Shown: positions 35,939-45,381 of the stretch, piece after piece
How the letters are laid out: the number at the start of each line of letters is the position of its first letter
Numbering within the stretch: the first letter of the stretch is position 1
Assembly: GCF_006494655.1 (NCBI RefSeq)
Contig: NZ_VHIM01000004.1
Coordinates: 1-64,000, forward strand
Reading direction: 5' to 3'
Origin: Arthrobacter agilis
GTDB lineage: Bacteria > Actinomycetota > Actinomycetes > Actinomycetales > Micrococcaceae
Length of the DNA: 64,000 nt
Position numbers and translations under genes: made by a program
The notes under the pieces: generated by a model
Told to the model about the DNA's origin: nothing
What the model saw: only the letters and a program-made list of their open reading frames with translations
The model's database searches: none

Positions 35939-36610
35939 GTGACTGCTTCCACCCCCGAACCCCGACGGGCGGGCAGGCCGCCGCGCAGCGTGCTCTCGAA
36001 GGACCGCATCACCGGTGCCGCCCTCGATCTCATCGCCGCAGAAGGGTACGAGGGCCTCACGATGTCGGGACTCGCGCGCAGGCTGAAGGTGGCGCCGTCG
36101 GCACTGTACAACCACGCGGGGTCCAAGCAGGAAGTCCTCGGATGGGTACAGGACCACGTCATGACCATGGTGGATTTCAGCGCGTTCTCCCGGCAGCCGT
36201 GGGACGAGGCGGTGCGCCGGTGGGCGTGGTCCTACCGTGAGGTCTTCGCCCGACACGCGCCACTGGTGCCGGTGATCGCCGTCATGCCCGTGACCGATGC
36301 CGCGCAGACACTGAGGATGTACGAGGAAGTCGCTCGCGGCTTCCTCGACGCGGGGTGGCCCGAGGACAGGATCGTGCCGGCGATCGTGGCACTCGAGTCC
36401 TTCATCTACGGGTCGGCCCTCGACGTCGCCGCGCCCGGGGACATCTTCGATTCGGGAACCCTGGGCGACCAGTTCCCGGTCTTCACCGCGGCGGTCCGCC
36501 GTGCAGCAGCGGTGCCGGGCGCCGACAGCGCCGCGGACGCCGCCTTCCGGGCGGGCCTCGACGGCATGATCACCGGCCTCCGGGCACAGCTGGCCACCTA
36601 CTCGTCCTGA
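35939..36610 (+). CDS. TetR-family regulator of the amine oxidase operon
   Basis: The protein has 223 residues. The HTH covers about 20-65 (RITGAALDLIAAEGYEGLTM ... RRLKVAPSALYNHAGSKQEV), with a TetR_C-like ligand domain after it. It is divergent from the oxidase-usp-permease operon across 136 bp that contain an operator palindrome, so it should repress that operon until amine is present. The start is a GTG. The 3' end overlaps a convergent TetR gene by 13 bp. Confidence 0.85.
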   Translation: MTASTPEPRRAGRPPRSVLSKDRITGAALDLIAAEGYEGLTMSGLARRLKVAPSALYNHAGSKQEVLGWVQDHVMTMVDFSAFSRQPWDEAVRRWAWSYREVFARHAPLVPVIAVMPVTDAAQTLRMYEEVARGFLDAGWPEDRIVPAIVALESFIYGSALDVAAPGDIFDSGTLGDQFPVFTAAVRRAAAVPGADSAADAAFRAGLDGMITGLRAQLATYSS

Positions 36611-37179
36611 CGCGCGGGGCGCACGAGGCGAACCATCCGGTAGGCGGTGGAGTGGAGGACGTCCACGAGGGATGCGCCCTCGGACGTGAGCCAGTCGGTG
36701 AGCGCCAACTCGAACACCGTGACCGCGTAGCGTGCGACCATGCGGGCCTCGTCGCCGTCCACTCCGTGCCGACGCTCGAGCGCCTCCCCGATGACGTCGC
36801 CGAGCAGGACGTTCTTCAGCAGTCCCCGCTCCCGGAGGCCCTGATCCGACCCGATGATGGCGCGTCGGATCAGAAGGTCCTCACGCCGCCCCTCGAACAG
36901 GCCCGTCGCCACCGCCTCGAACCCGTGCATCACGAGGGCCAGTGGTGACAGGAAAGCAGGAGCACCGGCCACCAGCGCCGCGACATCAGCGGGGAGCTCC
37001 CGCTCGCGCAGGAAGAGGACGTCGCGCTTGTCGGGGAAATGCCGGAAGAACGTGCGCGTGGTGAGACCTGCGCGAGTGGCGATCTGCGGCACGGATGTGC
37101 CGGCGTACCCCTGCTCGGTGAAGAGGTCGACGGCGGCGCGCTCCAGGCGGAGAGCGGCGTCCGGGGCCCATCTGCTCAT
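36598..37179 (-). CDS. TetR-family regulator
   Basis: The protein has 193 residues. The HTH is near the N-terminus: LERAAVDLFTEQGYAGTSVP, then RAGLTTRTFFRHFPDKRDVL. The ATG at 37179 is chosen because the DNA-binding domain starts directly after it and an operator lies just upstream; longer frames run through that operator. It is convergent with the other TetR. Its target is not obvious; it may control only itself and distant genes. Confidence 0.82.
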   Translation of the reverse strand: MSRWAPDAALRLERAAVDLFTEQGYAGTSVPQIATRAGLTTRTFFRHFPDKRDVLFLRERELPADVAALVAGAPAFLSPLALVMHGFEAVATGLFEGRREDLLIRRAIIGSDQGLRERGLLKNVLLGDVIGEALERRHGVDGDEARMVARYAVTVFELALTDWLTSEGASLVDVLHSTAYRMVRLVRPARQDE

Positions 37180-37195
37180 GGGTCCACCGTACTCG

Positions 37196-37212
37196 ATGAC
37201 ATTGTGTGTCAT
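37196..37212. promoter_or_regulatory. Autoregulatory operator palindrome
   Basis: ATGACA-TTGTG-TGTCAT lies 17 bp upstream of the TetR start, with outer GTAC repeats (37189-37192 and 37216-37219) that extend the symmetry. A second TGACA half site occurs near 37231. Confidence 0.5.
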
Positions 37213-37425
37213 AAAGTACGGGAGGATGATGACACGCCGTGACATCCCGGACCTTTCCGGGTCGTCAAGGCTCATTCGGTCATTCCTGCGGCTGCCGAGG
37301 CTGGCCCGTGCCGGCCCTCGCCGAACTGCCCGGCGGGGTGCTCGCCGGTCTTCTCGGTCGTGAGTACCAGCGCGCGAAACCTCCGTGAGGCAGCCCATCG
37401 TGATCCGCCGGCGGCCGGGACGCAG

Positions 37426-37458
37426 AAAGGCCCCGCAGCTCGATGCCGCAGGGCCTTT
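37426..37458. terminator. gabT terminator
   Basis: AAAGGCCC pairs with GGGCCTTT around 17 nt that include a further GC pair. It lies 22 bp beyond the gabT stop. Confidence 0.65.
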
Positions 37459-37480
37459 TCCGTATCGGACGTGTGGTGGG

Positions 37481-38869
37481 TCAGCCCGCGTTCACCGTGC
37501 GGATGGCCTGCTCGAGGACGTCGAGGCCGTCGGCCAGCAGCTCGTCGGTGATGACGAGCGGCGGCAGGAGACGGACCACGTTGCCGTAGGTACCGCACGT
37601 CAGGATGATGACACCCTCGCGCAGGCAGTGGGCCGCGATGGCCTTCGTGGCATCGGCGTTGGGGGTGCGACCGCCGCCCTGCTCGACGAACTCGATCGCC
37701 AGCATGGCCCCGCGGCCGCGCAGCTCACCGATGATGCTGCCGTCCCCGAGGTCCGCCTGCAGTGCTCCGAGCCGCTCGGTCACCTGGGCCTCGATGTGAC
37801 GGGCACGCCCCGCCAGGTCCTGCTCCTTCATGGTCCGGATCGCGCCGAGCGCTGCCGCGCACGCCACGGGGTTGCCGCCGTACGTGCCGCCGAGGCCGCC
37901 CGCGTGCACGGCGTCGAGCAGGTCCGCGCGACCGGTGATCGCCGAGAGCGGCATGCCGCCCGCAATGCCCTTGGCCATGGTGATGATGTCCGGTACCACG
38001 CCCTCGTGGTTCACGGCGAACCACTCGCCCGTGCGGCAGAAGCCCGACTGCACCTCGTCGGCGATGAACACGACGCCGTTGGCCTTGGCCCACGCAGCCA
38101 GCGCCGGGAGGAATCCGTCGGCCGGGACGATGAAGCCGCCCTCCCCCTGCACCGGCTCGATGATGATGGCGGCGACGGAGTCCGAGCCGATCTGCTTCTC
38201 GATCATCGTGATGGCACGCTGCGCCGCCTCGGCACCCGTGATGGCGGGATTCTCCTCACGGAACGGGTAGCTCATCGGGACGCGGTAGATCTCCGGCGCG
38301 AAGGGCCCGAAGTTCGTCTTGTACGGCATGGACTTCGCGGTCAGGGCCATCGTCAGGTTCGTGCGGCCGTGGTAGGCGTGGTCGAAGGCGACGACGGCGT
38401 TGCGGCCCGTGGCGAGGCGCGCCACCTTCACGGCGTTCTCCACCGCCTCGGCACCCGAGTTGAACAGGACGGTCCGCTTCTCGAAGTCGCCGGGGGTCAG
38501 CTCGGCGAGCTGCTCAGCGACCGCGATGTACCCCTCGTAGGGCGTGACCATGAAGCACGTATGGGTGAAGTGCTCCACCTGGTCCTTCACGGCGCCGACG
38601 ACGGCCGGATCCGAGGCGCCGACACTCGTGACGGCGATGCCGGCGCCGAGATCGATGAACGAGTTGCCGTCCACGTCGTGGATGATCCCGCCGTCGGCGT
38701 CCGCCACGTACACGGGGACGCCGGAGGCGACACCCTTCGCGACGACGGCGGCCCGCCGGGCGGCGAGCTCGGTGGACCGCGGTCCGGGGAAGTCCCCGGT
38801 GATGCGCCGCTTCTGCTCGAGCCGGAAGCTCGGTGCGGTGACGCCGGGAGTGGTTGCGTACGTGGTCAT
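37481..38869 (-). CDS. gabT: 4-aminobutyrate aminotransferase
   Basis: The protein has 462 residues, a class-III PLP transaminase that turns GABA and 2-oxoglutarate into succinate semialdehyde and glutamate. The cofactor lysine is in IITMAKGIAGGMPLSAI, with EPVQGEGGFIVP and ADEVQSGFCRTG upstream. It follows the aminobutyraldehyde dehydrogenase by 26 bp, which fixes the pathway. No gabD (succinate semialdehyde dehydrogenase) is in the window. Confidence 0.93.
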   Translation of the reverse strand: MTTYATTPGVTAPSFRLEQKRRITGDFPGPRSTELAARRAAVVAKGVASGVPVYVADADGGIIHDVDGNSFIDLGAGIAVTSVGASDPAVVGAVKDQVEHFTHTCFMVTPYEGYIAVAEQLAELTPGDFEKRTVLFNSGAEAVENAVKVARLATGRNAVVAFDHAYHGRTNLTMALTAKSMPYKTNFGPFAPEIYRVPMSYPFREENPAITGAEAAQRAITMIEKQIGSDSVAAIIIEPVQGEGGFIVPADGFLPALAAWAKANGVVFIADEVQSGFCRTGEWFAVNHEGVVPDIITMAKGIAGGMPLSAITGRADLLDAVHAGGLGGTYGGNPVACAAALGAIRTMKEQDLAGRARHIEAQVTERLGALQADLGDGSIIGELRGRGAMLAIEFVEQGGGRTPNADATKAIAAHCLREGVIILTCGTYGNVVRLLPPLVITDELLADGLDVLEQAIRTVNAG

Positions 38870-38895
38870 CGTGAGGTCCTTTGTCTCGGGGACGA

Positions 38896-40332
38896 CTAGG
38901 CGTCCAGCACGCTCATGACGTGCTTGATGCGGGTGTAATCCTCCACGCCGTACATGGAGAGGTCCTTGCCGTAGCCGGAGTTCTTGAAGCCGCCGTGCGG
39001 CATCTCGGCGGTCAGCATGATGTGCGTGTTGATCCAGACGGCCCCGAAGTCGAGGTCCCGGGAGACACGCATCGCGGTGCCGTGGTCGGTGGTCCAGACG
39101 CTGGAGGCGAGCGCGTAGTCCACGCCGTTGGCCAGCTCCACGGCTTCCTCCTCCGTGGCGAAGGTCTGGACGGTGAGCACGGGACCGAAGGTCTCCTGCT
39201 GCACCACCGGATCATCCTGCCGCGCCCCGGTGATGATGGTGGGCTCGAAGAAGTAGCCCTTCTCCCCCGCGCGCTTGCCACCCGTCGCGATGCTGCAGTG
39301 TGCCGGCAGTGCGTCCATGACGGAGGTCACCGCGTTGAAGTGGTTGATGTTGTTGAGCGGCCCGAAGTAGTTCTCGGAATCGTCGGAGCTGCCCGTCCGC
39401 AGGGTCGCCGTGTGCTCGACCATCGCGGCGACGAGTTCGTCGTGCGCCTCCTCCTGGACGAGGACACGGGTGATCGCGGTGCAGTCCTGGCCCGCGTTGA
39501 AGAACGCGAACTCGGTGATGGCCTCCGCGGTCTTCCTCAGGTCGGCGTTCGCGAAGACGACGGCGGGAGCCTTGCCCCCGAGTTCGAGGTGCGCCCGCTT
39601 GAGGCCCTTCGCGGCGCTCGAGGCGACGGCGATACCCGCGCGGACGGACCCGGTGATGGAGACGAGGCCCGGTACGGGGTGCTCGGTCATGGCCGCCCCG
39701 GTCTCGCCGGTCCCGAGGACGACGTTGAGGACGCCGTCGGGCAGGATGCCCTGGGTCAGGCGCGCCAGGACGAGGGTCGACTCGGGGGTGGTGTCGCTCG
39801 GCTTCAGCACCACGGTGTTGCCGGCCGCGAGTGCGGGCCCGATCTTCCAGATGGCCATGAGGAAGGGGTAGTTCCAGGGTGCCACCTGCGCGACCACACC
39901 GATCGGCTCGCGGCGTACGTAGGAGGTGTGTCCCTCCATGTACTCACCGGCGGACTTGCCCTCGAGGATGCGCGCGGCTCCGGCGAAGAACCGCAGCTGG
40001 TCCGCGCCGACAGCTACTTCCTCCGCCGCGATCATCTCGCGGACCTGGCCGGTGTTGCGGTGCTGCGCCTCGACGATCTCGTCGCTCGCCGCCTCCACGG
40101 CGTCGGCCAGTTTCAGGAGCAGAAGCTGACGCTGGCTGGGCGTGCTCCGCTTCCACGTGGTGAAGGCCCTTTTGGCCGCCTGCATGGCGTCATCGACGTC
40201 CGCTGCAGTGGAGACGGGCGACTGCGCCACGACCTCGCCGTTGGTCGGATTGACGATGTCGAGGAGTTGATCGCGAGCGCCGGCGGGCGTCACGAACGCG
40301 CCGTCGATGTAGTTCTGAAGGGTCTCGGCCAC
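38896..40332 (-). CDS. 4-aminobutyraldehyde dehydrogenase (PatD-like)
   Basis: The protein has 478 residues. The NAD site includes SITGSVRAG, the base is in LELGGKAPAV and the nucleophile in FNAGQDCTAITR. Phe-Asn-Ala-Gly-Gln-Asp-Cys and the length match PatD/YdcW aminobutyraldehyde dehydrogenases, which make GABA. The GTG at 40332 has AAAGGT about 9 nt upstream; the open frame runs on 1.7 kb further, which is only antisense shadow. It is first in an operon with gabT and divergent from pucR. Confidence 0.88.
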   Translation of the reverse strand: MAETLQNYIDGAFVTPAGARDQLLDIVNPTNGEVVAQSPVSTAADVDDAMQAAKRAFTTWKRSTPSQRQLLLLKLADAVEAASDEIVEAQHRNTGQVREMIAAEEVAVGADQLRFFAGAARILEGKSAGEYMEGHTSYVRREPIGVVAQVAPWNYPFLMAIWKIGPALAAGNTVVLKPSDTTPESTLVLARLTQGILPDGVLNVVLGTGETGAAMTEHPVPGLVSITGSVRAGIAVASSAAKGLKRAHLELGGKAPAVVFANADLRKTAEAITEFAFFNAGQDCTAITRVLVQEEAHDELVAAMVEHTATLRTGSSDDSENYFGPLNNINHFNAVTSVMDALPAHCSIATGGKRAGEKGYFFEPTIITGARQDDPVVQQETFGPVLTVQTFATEEEAVELANGVDYALASSVWTTDHGTAMRVSRDLDFGAVWINTHIMLTAEMPHGGFKNSGYGKDLSMYGVEDYTRIKHVMSVLDA

Positions 40333-40387
40333 GCTGCAGTACCTTTCACAAGAGGTCTCGCGCTGCTGCCCAGGACGCTGGGCGTGC

Positions 40388-40474
40388 GCGTTTCGTGAAA
40401 ACGCTACCGGTGGGCCGCACCGCCTGCCACGTGTACCTGCACAGTGAGACATAGTCCGGGCGGTGCAGTGGTAC
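40388..40474. promoter_or_regulatory. Palindromes in the aldehyde dehydrogenase / pucR interval
   Basis: Two inverted repeats lie between the divergent genes: GCGTTT-CGTGA-AAACGC (40388-40404), and GTACCTGCAC (40433-40442) facing GTGCAGTGGTAC (40463-40474). They are candidate sites for the PucR-type activator; neither is a known consensus. Confidence 0.35.
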
Positions 40475-40497
40475 AGCTCCGGGTCTACGCTGATCCC

Positions 40498-41970
40498 ATG
40501 GCCATCACTCTGCCCGTCCTCCTCGCCGACAGCGCCCTCGGACTCGTCGCCCAGGGCCGTGCCGAAGCACCGAGCCAGCCGGTGCAGTGGGTTGCCGTCA
40601 CGGAGCTCGAGGACCCGCGTCCATTCCTCAACGGGGCCGAGGTGGTGCTCACCACCGGCGTACGTCTCAAGACCGGGACGGCGCAGCGGTCCTTCGTCCA
40701 ACGGGCCCACGAGGCGGGAGCCCTCGCCATCGGCTTCGGCGTGGACCTGACGCACCGCCGGGTCCCCACGGCGCTGGTGGCGGAGGCGGACCGCGTCGGC
40801 CTTCCCGTGTTCAGCGTCCCGTACGAAGTGCCCTTCATCGCGATCGGGAAGAAGGTCGCCGACGCCCTGTCCGCGGCACAGTATGCCGGACTTGAGGAGC
40901 TCCTCGAGGGGCACGCCGTCCTCGCATCCGCACTCCTCGGCGCGGGCGGGCTCTCCTCGCTCCTCGGCGAGCTCGCGCGCATGCTCGGGACCGACGTCGC
41001 CCTGCATCAATATGGCACGCGGATCGCAGGCGCCGAGGCTCCGCGCTCCTCGGGCGGGCCCCGGCTCGACGGCGAGGCCTCCCCCGGCTCGCCCGACGCC
41101 GCGTCGGGCCCGACGGCGGGGTGGCACCGGGTGCCGATCGCCACGGGGCTGAAGGACCGGTGCACCCTCGCCATCGCCGAGCCGTACACGCGCGCCGCCG
41201 TCGTCGACTACGCCCAGAGCCTCATCTCGGTCGAGCTGACCAACCAGGCCCGGAACCGGACCGGCACCCGCACCGCCACGGGCCAGCTGTTGCTCGATGT
41301 GGTGCGCGGCACACTCGCCGGCCCCGAGGCGGCAGCCCGGCTCGTGAGCTCGGGAATCGACACGACGGTGCGCCACGGCGTCGTCATCATCGACGTCGCC
41401 TCCGGTCAGCGCCGGGCGCTGCGAACCCTGCCGCTGCCGCACGGCTGGGCGCCGGCCTCCGCCGGGCTCGTGGAGGACCGGCTCGTCCTGGTGGCAGCCG
41501 CCTCGCTCGCCGCCGAGCCAGCCGATCTGGCCGGGTACCTGCACGGGGCAGGACTGACGGCACGCATCGGCGTCGGCGGGGCGTATGCGCAGCCCAACGG
41601 TGTGCGCTGGAGCTATTTCGAGGCACGTGAGGCCCTGCAGCGGGGCCAGTCCATCAACCTGGCGGATCGCCTCAGCCTGACCTCTCTCCTGATGTCCAGC
41701 GCAGACGTCCCGCTCGCCGACCTCGCCGCCGAGACCCTGCGACCGCTCGAGCGGTTCGATGCCGCCCACGGTACCGATCTGCTCACCACACTGCAGCGAT
41801 ACCTCGATCTCGACGGCTCGGTGGCGGCCGTCGCCGCGGACCTCTCCCTGCACCGCAACACCATCCGGTACCGGCTGCAGCAGGTGATCACCCTGACCGG
41901 GTACGACCCGTCGGTCACCTCCGATCGCGTACACCTGTATCTGGCGCTCCGGGTCAGGGCCCTGGGGTGA
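40498..41970 (+). CDS. PucR-family transcriptional regulator of GABA/putrescine genes
   Basis: The protein has 490 residues. The N-terminal PucR domain (about 1-120) has VAVTELEDPRPFLNGAEVVL and GFGVDLTHRRVP. The C-terminal HTH_30 domain has DLTTLQRYLDLDGSVAAVA-type sequence and LSLHRNTIRYRLQQV. It is divergent from patD-gabT and probably activates it in response to GABA or a related amine. No ribosome site precedes the ATG; TACGCT ends 6 bp before it, so the mRNA is probably leaderless. Confidence 0.87.
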   Translation: MAITLPVLLADSALGLVAQGRAEAPSQPVQWVAVTELEDPRPFLNGAEVVLTTGVRLKTGTAQRSFVQRAHEAGALAIGFGVDLTHRRVPTALVAEADRVGLPVFSVPYEVPFIAIGKKVADALSAAQYAGLEELLEGHAVLASALLGAGGLSSLLGELARMLGTDVALHQYGTRIAGAEAPRSSGGPRLDGEASPGSPDAASGPTAGWHRVPIATGLKDRCTLAIAEPYTRAAVVDYAQSLISVELTNQARNRTGTRTATGQLLLDVVRGTLAGPEAAARLVSSGIDTTVRHGVVIIDVASGQRRALRTLPLPHGWAPASAGLVEDRLVLVAAASLAAEPADLAGYLHGAGLTARIGVGGAYAQPNGVRWSYFEAREALQRGQSINLADRLSLTSLLMSSADVPLADLAAETLRPLERFDAAHGTDLLTTLQRYLDLDGSVAAVAADLSLHRNTIRYRLQQVITLTGYDPSVTSDRVHLYLALRVRALG

Positions 41971-42144
41971 ACGAGCAGCACCTCGTGCACCGGCCCGGAG
42001 CCCTACCCCGGTACCAAGGGTGCTGAGGACCCATCCGGCCCGGATTCCCCGCCGAAGAGCAGCCGGGTGCACTCCGTGTCCTTCGCACTCGTGGAATAGT
42101 TGGGCCTACATACACCGGTCTCTAGGTTGTTCGGGGGTATAGAC

Positions 42145-43386
42145 ATGTCGCTGCGGCACGCCGAGGATATGGAACTGCAGGAGCTCGCCCGGCAGGCGGT
42201 CCTGCAGGAGTACCGGCTGCCCTACGGGGAAGCCGACGGCCTGCCGATCGAGAAACCCGACTACGAGACCCCTTCGGAGCTGCTCGATCTCGTGAAGCTC
42301 GCGGTGCGGGTCACCGGCATGGACTTCGGCGTCATCAACATCATCACTGCGGACAAGCAGCACCAGATCGCGGCGGTCGGGGTGGACGCGGGTGTCTGCT
42401 CCCGTGAGGACTCCATGTGCTCGAGGGTCTTCACCTCCGGCTCCATCACGGCTGTCGCGGATGCCTCGCTCGATCCCCGTTTCTCGGACAACCCGTTCGT
42501 CAACGGCGGCATTGCCGACGTCCGTTCCTACGCGTCGATGCCGCTCGTCACGGAAGAGGGCTACGCGCTCGGATCCCTGTGCGTGTTCTCCCCCCGCGTC
42601 CTCGGACTCGATGCCGACCAGCGCGAGGGGCTCGAGATCCTCGCACGGCAGGTGGTGGAGATCATCGAGCTCCAGTTCAGGACGCGGCAACTGGTCGAGG
42701 CCCTGGAGGTGGTCCGCCGCAGCAACGAGGATCTCGCCGGGTTCGCCGCGCGCGTCAGCCATGACCTGCGGAATCCCCTGACGGCGATCCTCGGCTACAC
42801 CGAACTCAGCGAGCAGGACTCGGACGTCGAGGCGTCGGGCCCGGCGGCACGGTACTTCAGCATCATCAGGGGAAGCGCCAGCCGCATGCTGACCACGGTC
42901 GAGGAGGTCCTGGAGTTCTCGAGGATCGGCGGTGCGATCACTCGCCGTCCCGTCCGACTGACCACCATGATGCATGCCGTCCTCCAGGACGTGCTGCCGC
43001 TCACCAGCTCGTGCGACGCCGTGGTCACCCTGCAGGACGCCGAGCTGCGCGTGGACGAGGCGCAGGTCACCGCGCTGCTGCAGAACCTCGTGTCCAACGC
43101 TGTCTCGTACTCGACGCCGGGGTGCCCGCCGCACATCGAGGTGATGGCCGCCGTCGGGGACACCCAGGTACTGCGCGTGATCGACCACGGCAAGGGCATC
43201 GCACCGGAAGATCGCCGCCGGGTCCTCGAACCCCTCGTCAGACTGCACCGCGACGGAGATCCGGCCGGCAGCGGAATAGGACTCGCGACATGTGCCCGGA
43301 TCGCCGCGGCGCACGAAGGGTCGATCACGCTGACCGAGACCCCCGGCGGCGGGACCACGGTGACGATCGACCTGGGCCCGGCCTGA
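42145..43386 (+). CDS. Soluble GAF sensor histidine kinase
   Basis: The protein has 413 residues with no membrane helix. A GAF domain (about 30-180) carries several Cys (GVCSREDSMCSRVF) that might sense redox. HisKA follows with the phospho-His in RVSHDLRNPLTAILGY near 208, then the N box NLVSNAVSYS and the G boxes DHGKGIAPED and GSGIGLATC. It lies beside a second kinase and a receiver-phosphatase; no receiver gene is directly coupled to it. Confidence 0.87.
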   Translation: MSLRHAEDMELQELARQAVLQEYRLPYGEADGLPIEKPDYETPSELLDLVKLAVRVTGMDFGVINIITADKQHQIAAVGVDAGVCSREDSMCSRVFTSGSITAVADASLDPRFSDNPFVNGGIADVRSYASMPLVTEEGYALGSLCVFSPRVLGLDADQREGLEILARQVVEIIELQFRTRQLVEALEVVRRSNEDLAGFAARVSHDLRNPLTAILGYTELSEQDSDVEASGPAARYFSIIRGSASRMLTTVEEVLEFSRIGGAITRRPVRLTTMMHAVLQDVLPLTSSCDAVVTLQDAELRVDEAQVTALLQNLVSNAVSYSTPGCPPHIEVMAAVGDTQVLRVIDHGKGIAPEDRRRVLEPLVRLHRDGDPAGSGIGLATCARIAAAHEGSITLTETPGGGTTVTIDLGPA

Positions 43387-43453
43387 CCCTGCCGCCGGCA
43401 GGACGCCCGCCATTCGCCTGCCGGTGTGACGGGCGGAGGAGGTCGGTTGCGTC

Positions 43454-45163
43454 CTACTGGTCCTGTGACTGCAGCCGGTGCTCCTGGAGGCCGTCGCGGG
43501 CACCAGGGCTGTCCGCAGGCGCCAGCGGAAGGCGGAAGGAGAACACCGACCCTTCGCCCTCGACGCTGCTGCAGGAGATCGTGCCTCCGTGCCGCTCCAC
43601 GATCGCCTTCGAGATGGCGAGCCCGAGCCCCACACCCGGGATGGCGGCGTTGCGGGCCGCTGACGTGCGGAAGAACTTCGAGAAGACGCCCTGCAGCTCC
43701 TCCTCGGACATCCCGCTGCCCTGGTCCGTGACGGTACACGTCACATGGCTGTCGGACTGTGCTGCCTCCACCGTCACGTGGCCACCGGCGGGCGAGTACT
43801 TGATGGCGTTGGACAGGAGGTTGTCCAGGACCTGGGCTATCCTCGCTCCGTCGCACAGCGCCACGAGACCGGACTCCGAGCGGTCCTCGAAGGTCACCAG
43901 CGGATTGGCGTTGCGGAGCTCCGCCGTCGCGATCCGCTCCCGCACGAGCGCCGAGAAGTCGGTGGGAACCGGCACGATCTCCGGTGCGCCCTCCGCCGTC
44001 GCGAGGAGATCCACGACGAGCTTGTGGAGGCGCTCGGAGTTGCGGGAGACCACTTCGAGACCCGACGCCACATCGGGCTCGAGTCCCGGCGTGCCCGTGA
44101 GCAGCTCGAGATAACCGCGGATCGCGGTGAGCGGCGTGCGGAGCTCGTGCGAGACCGTCGCCACGAACTCGTCCTTGGCATTGAGGGCCGTGACCAGCTC
44201 CGTGACGTCGTTGAACGTCACCACGGACCCCTCCCGCTCACCGGACTGGTTCCGCATCAGGCGCGACGACGTCGACAGCACACGCTGGTCCGGGCCGTCA
44301 CCCCACCAGATCAGATAGTCGGAGAAGACCTGGCCCTCCGCGGCCCGCCGTGTCGGCCGCCGGGCGTCCGCCATCACCGTCTCGCCGTCCTGCTGGTAGA
44401 GCCGGAGTTCCGATTCCCCCGTGTCGGGAGCGCCTCCGGCAGCGACCCGGAACTGGCCGAGCTTGCGGTTCGTGAGCATCGGCTTTCCCGTCTCGTCGAC
44501 GGCGATCAGTCCGATGTCCACGCTGTTCACCACGGTGTCGAGCAACCGCTCCCGGCGGGCGCTCTCCTCGAGCAACACCTGCAGGGCGCCGTCCTTCTCC
44601 TCCACCATCTTCTGCTGCGCCATCATGCTGGCCGTCATCACCCGGATGGTCACGCCGATCGCGAGCATGATGAAGGGCAGCAGGAACGATTGCGTCAGGG
44701 ACTGCGACGTGACGGCGGTGTCCGTCACGAAGACGGGCACCCAGACGATACCGAGCGCGGCGAGGAATCCGGCAGTGAGGGCCGCGCGGGGATACCGGCC
44801 GGACGCCGCCAACCAGATCACGGGAAAGACGGTGAGCAGCCCGACACCCGTGATGACGGTTCCGGCGCCGTAGCGCATGAGGCCGATCGGGATGAAGTCC
44901 AGGAGCGGGATGACGAGGAAGGCGGGGTACGGCAGCCGGTCCCACGGGACGACGACGCAGGCGGCCAGCAGGACGGCCTGCAGTGCGATGCCGATGACGA
45001 AGGGCTGACTGGCGAAGAGATCGCGGTGGAAGAAGAAGCCGCCTACGAGGATCAGCACCACGGTCAGCGACAGGGGCAACTGGCTGAGGACCACGCGCGA
45101 GCGCATGGTCAGTTCGTGGAACTGGCGGGTGTTGAACGTGAGGTAGGAGAGAACCCGGTCCAT
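43454..45163 (-). CDS. Membrane sensor histidine kinase
   Basis: The protein has 569 residues. Five or six hydrophobic segments (about 25-185) are followed by a short coiled coil, a PAS-like domain (about 205-330), HisKA with the phospho-His in FVATVSHELRTPLTAIRG, N box LLSNAIKYSPAGG and G boxes VTDQGSGM and GVGLGLAISKAI. It is divergent from the receiver-PP2C gene across 218 bp, so that protein is the obvious partner. Confidence 0.88.
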   Translation of the reverse strand: MDRVLSYLTFNTRQFHELTMRSRVVLSQLPLSLTVVLILVGGFFFHRDLFASQPFVIGIALQAVLLAACVVVPWDRLPYPAFLVIPLLDFIPIGLMRYGAGTVITGVGLLTVFPVIWLAASGRYPRAALTAGFLAALGIVWVPVFVTDTAVTSQSLTQSFLLPFIMLAIGVTIRVMTASMMAQQKMVEEKDGALQVLLEESARRERLLDTVVNSVDIGLIAVDETGKPMLTNRKLGQFRVAAGGAPDTGESELRLYQQDGETVMADARRPTRRAAEGQVFSDYLIWWGDGPDQRVLSTSSRLMRNQSGEREGSVVTFNDVTELVTALNAKDEFVATVSHELRTPLTAIRGYLELLTGTPGLEPDVASGLEVVSRNSERLHKLVVDLLATAEGAPEIVPVPTDFSALVRERIATAELRNANPLVTFEDRSESGLVALCDGARIAQVLDNLLSNAIKYSPAGGHVTVEAAQSDSHVTCTVTDQGSGMSEEELQGVFSKFFRTSAARNAAIPGVGLGLAISKAIVERHGGTISCSSVEGEGSVFSFRLPLAPADSPGARDGLQEHRLQSQDQ

Positions 45164-45381
45164 CGTCCTGCCTTTCCCCTGATCGTCGTGCGCGTCCGCC
45201 GCGAGAGACGGGAAAGCGGGCGCACCCCGCGCCGGCTCCCACAGAATAACGCGGCCGCCGGTCGATTCCGGGGGCGGACCGCAGTCGTCTTCCTCAAGAT
45301 CAGCTCAACTTCGGCGCAACAACCCGGGCAACGCCGACGCGGCCCATCGAACGGCTCGACGACGCGTGTTCGTAGCGTTTA

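Noticed and set aside
38896-42072. Aldehyde dehydrogenase frame open for 1058 codons
   Set aside because: The part above 40332 is antisense to pucR; the conserved protein and ribosome site start at 40332.
42130-42144. SigB-type -10 (GGGTAT) before the GAF kinase
   Set aside because: Transcription would start inside the gene; no matching -35 is seen at the right distance.
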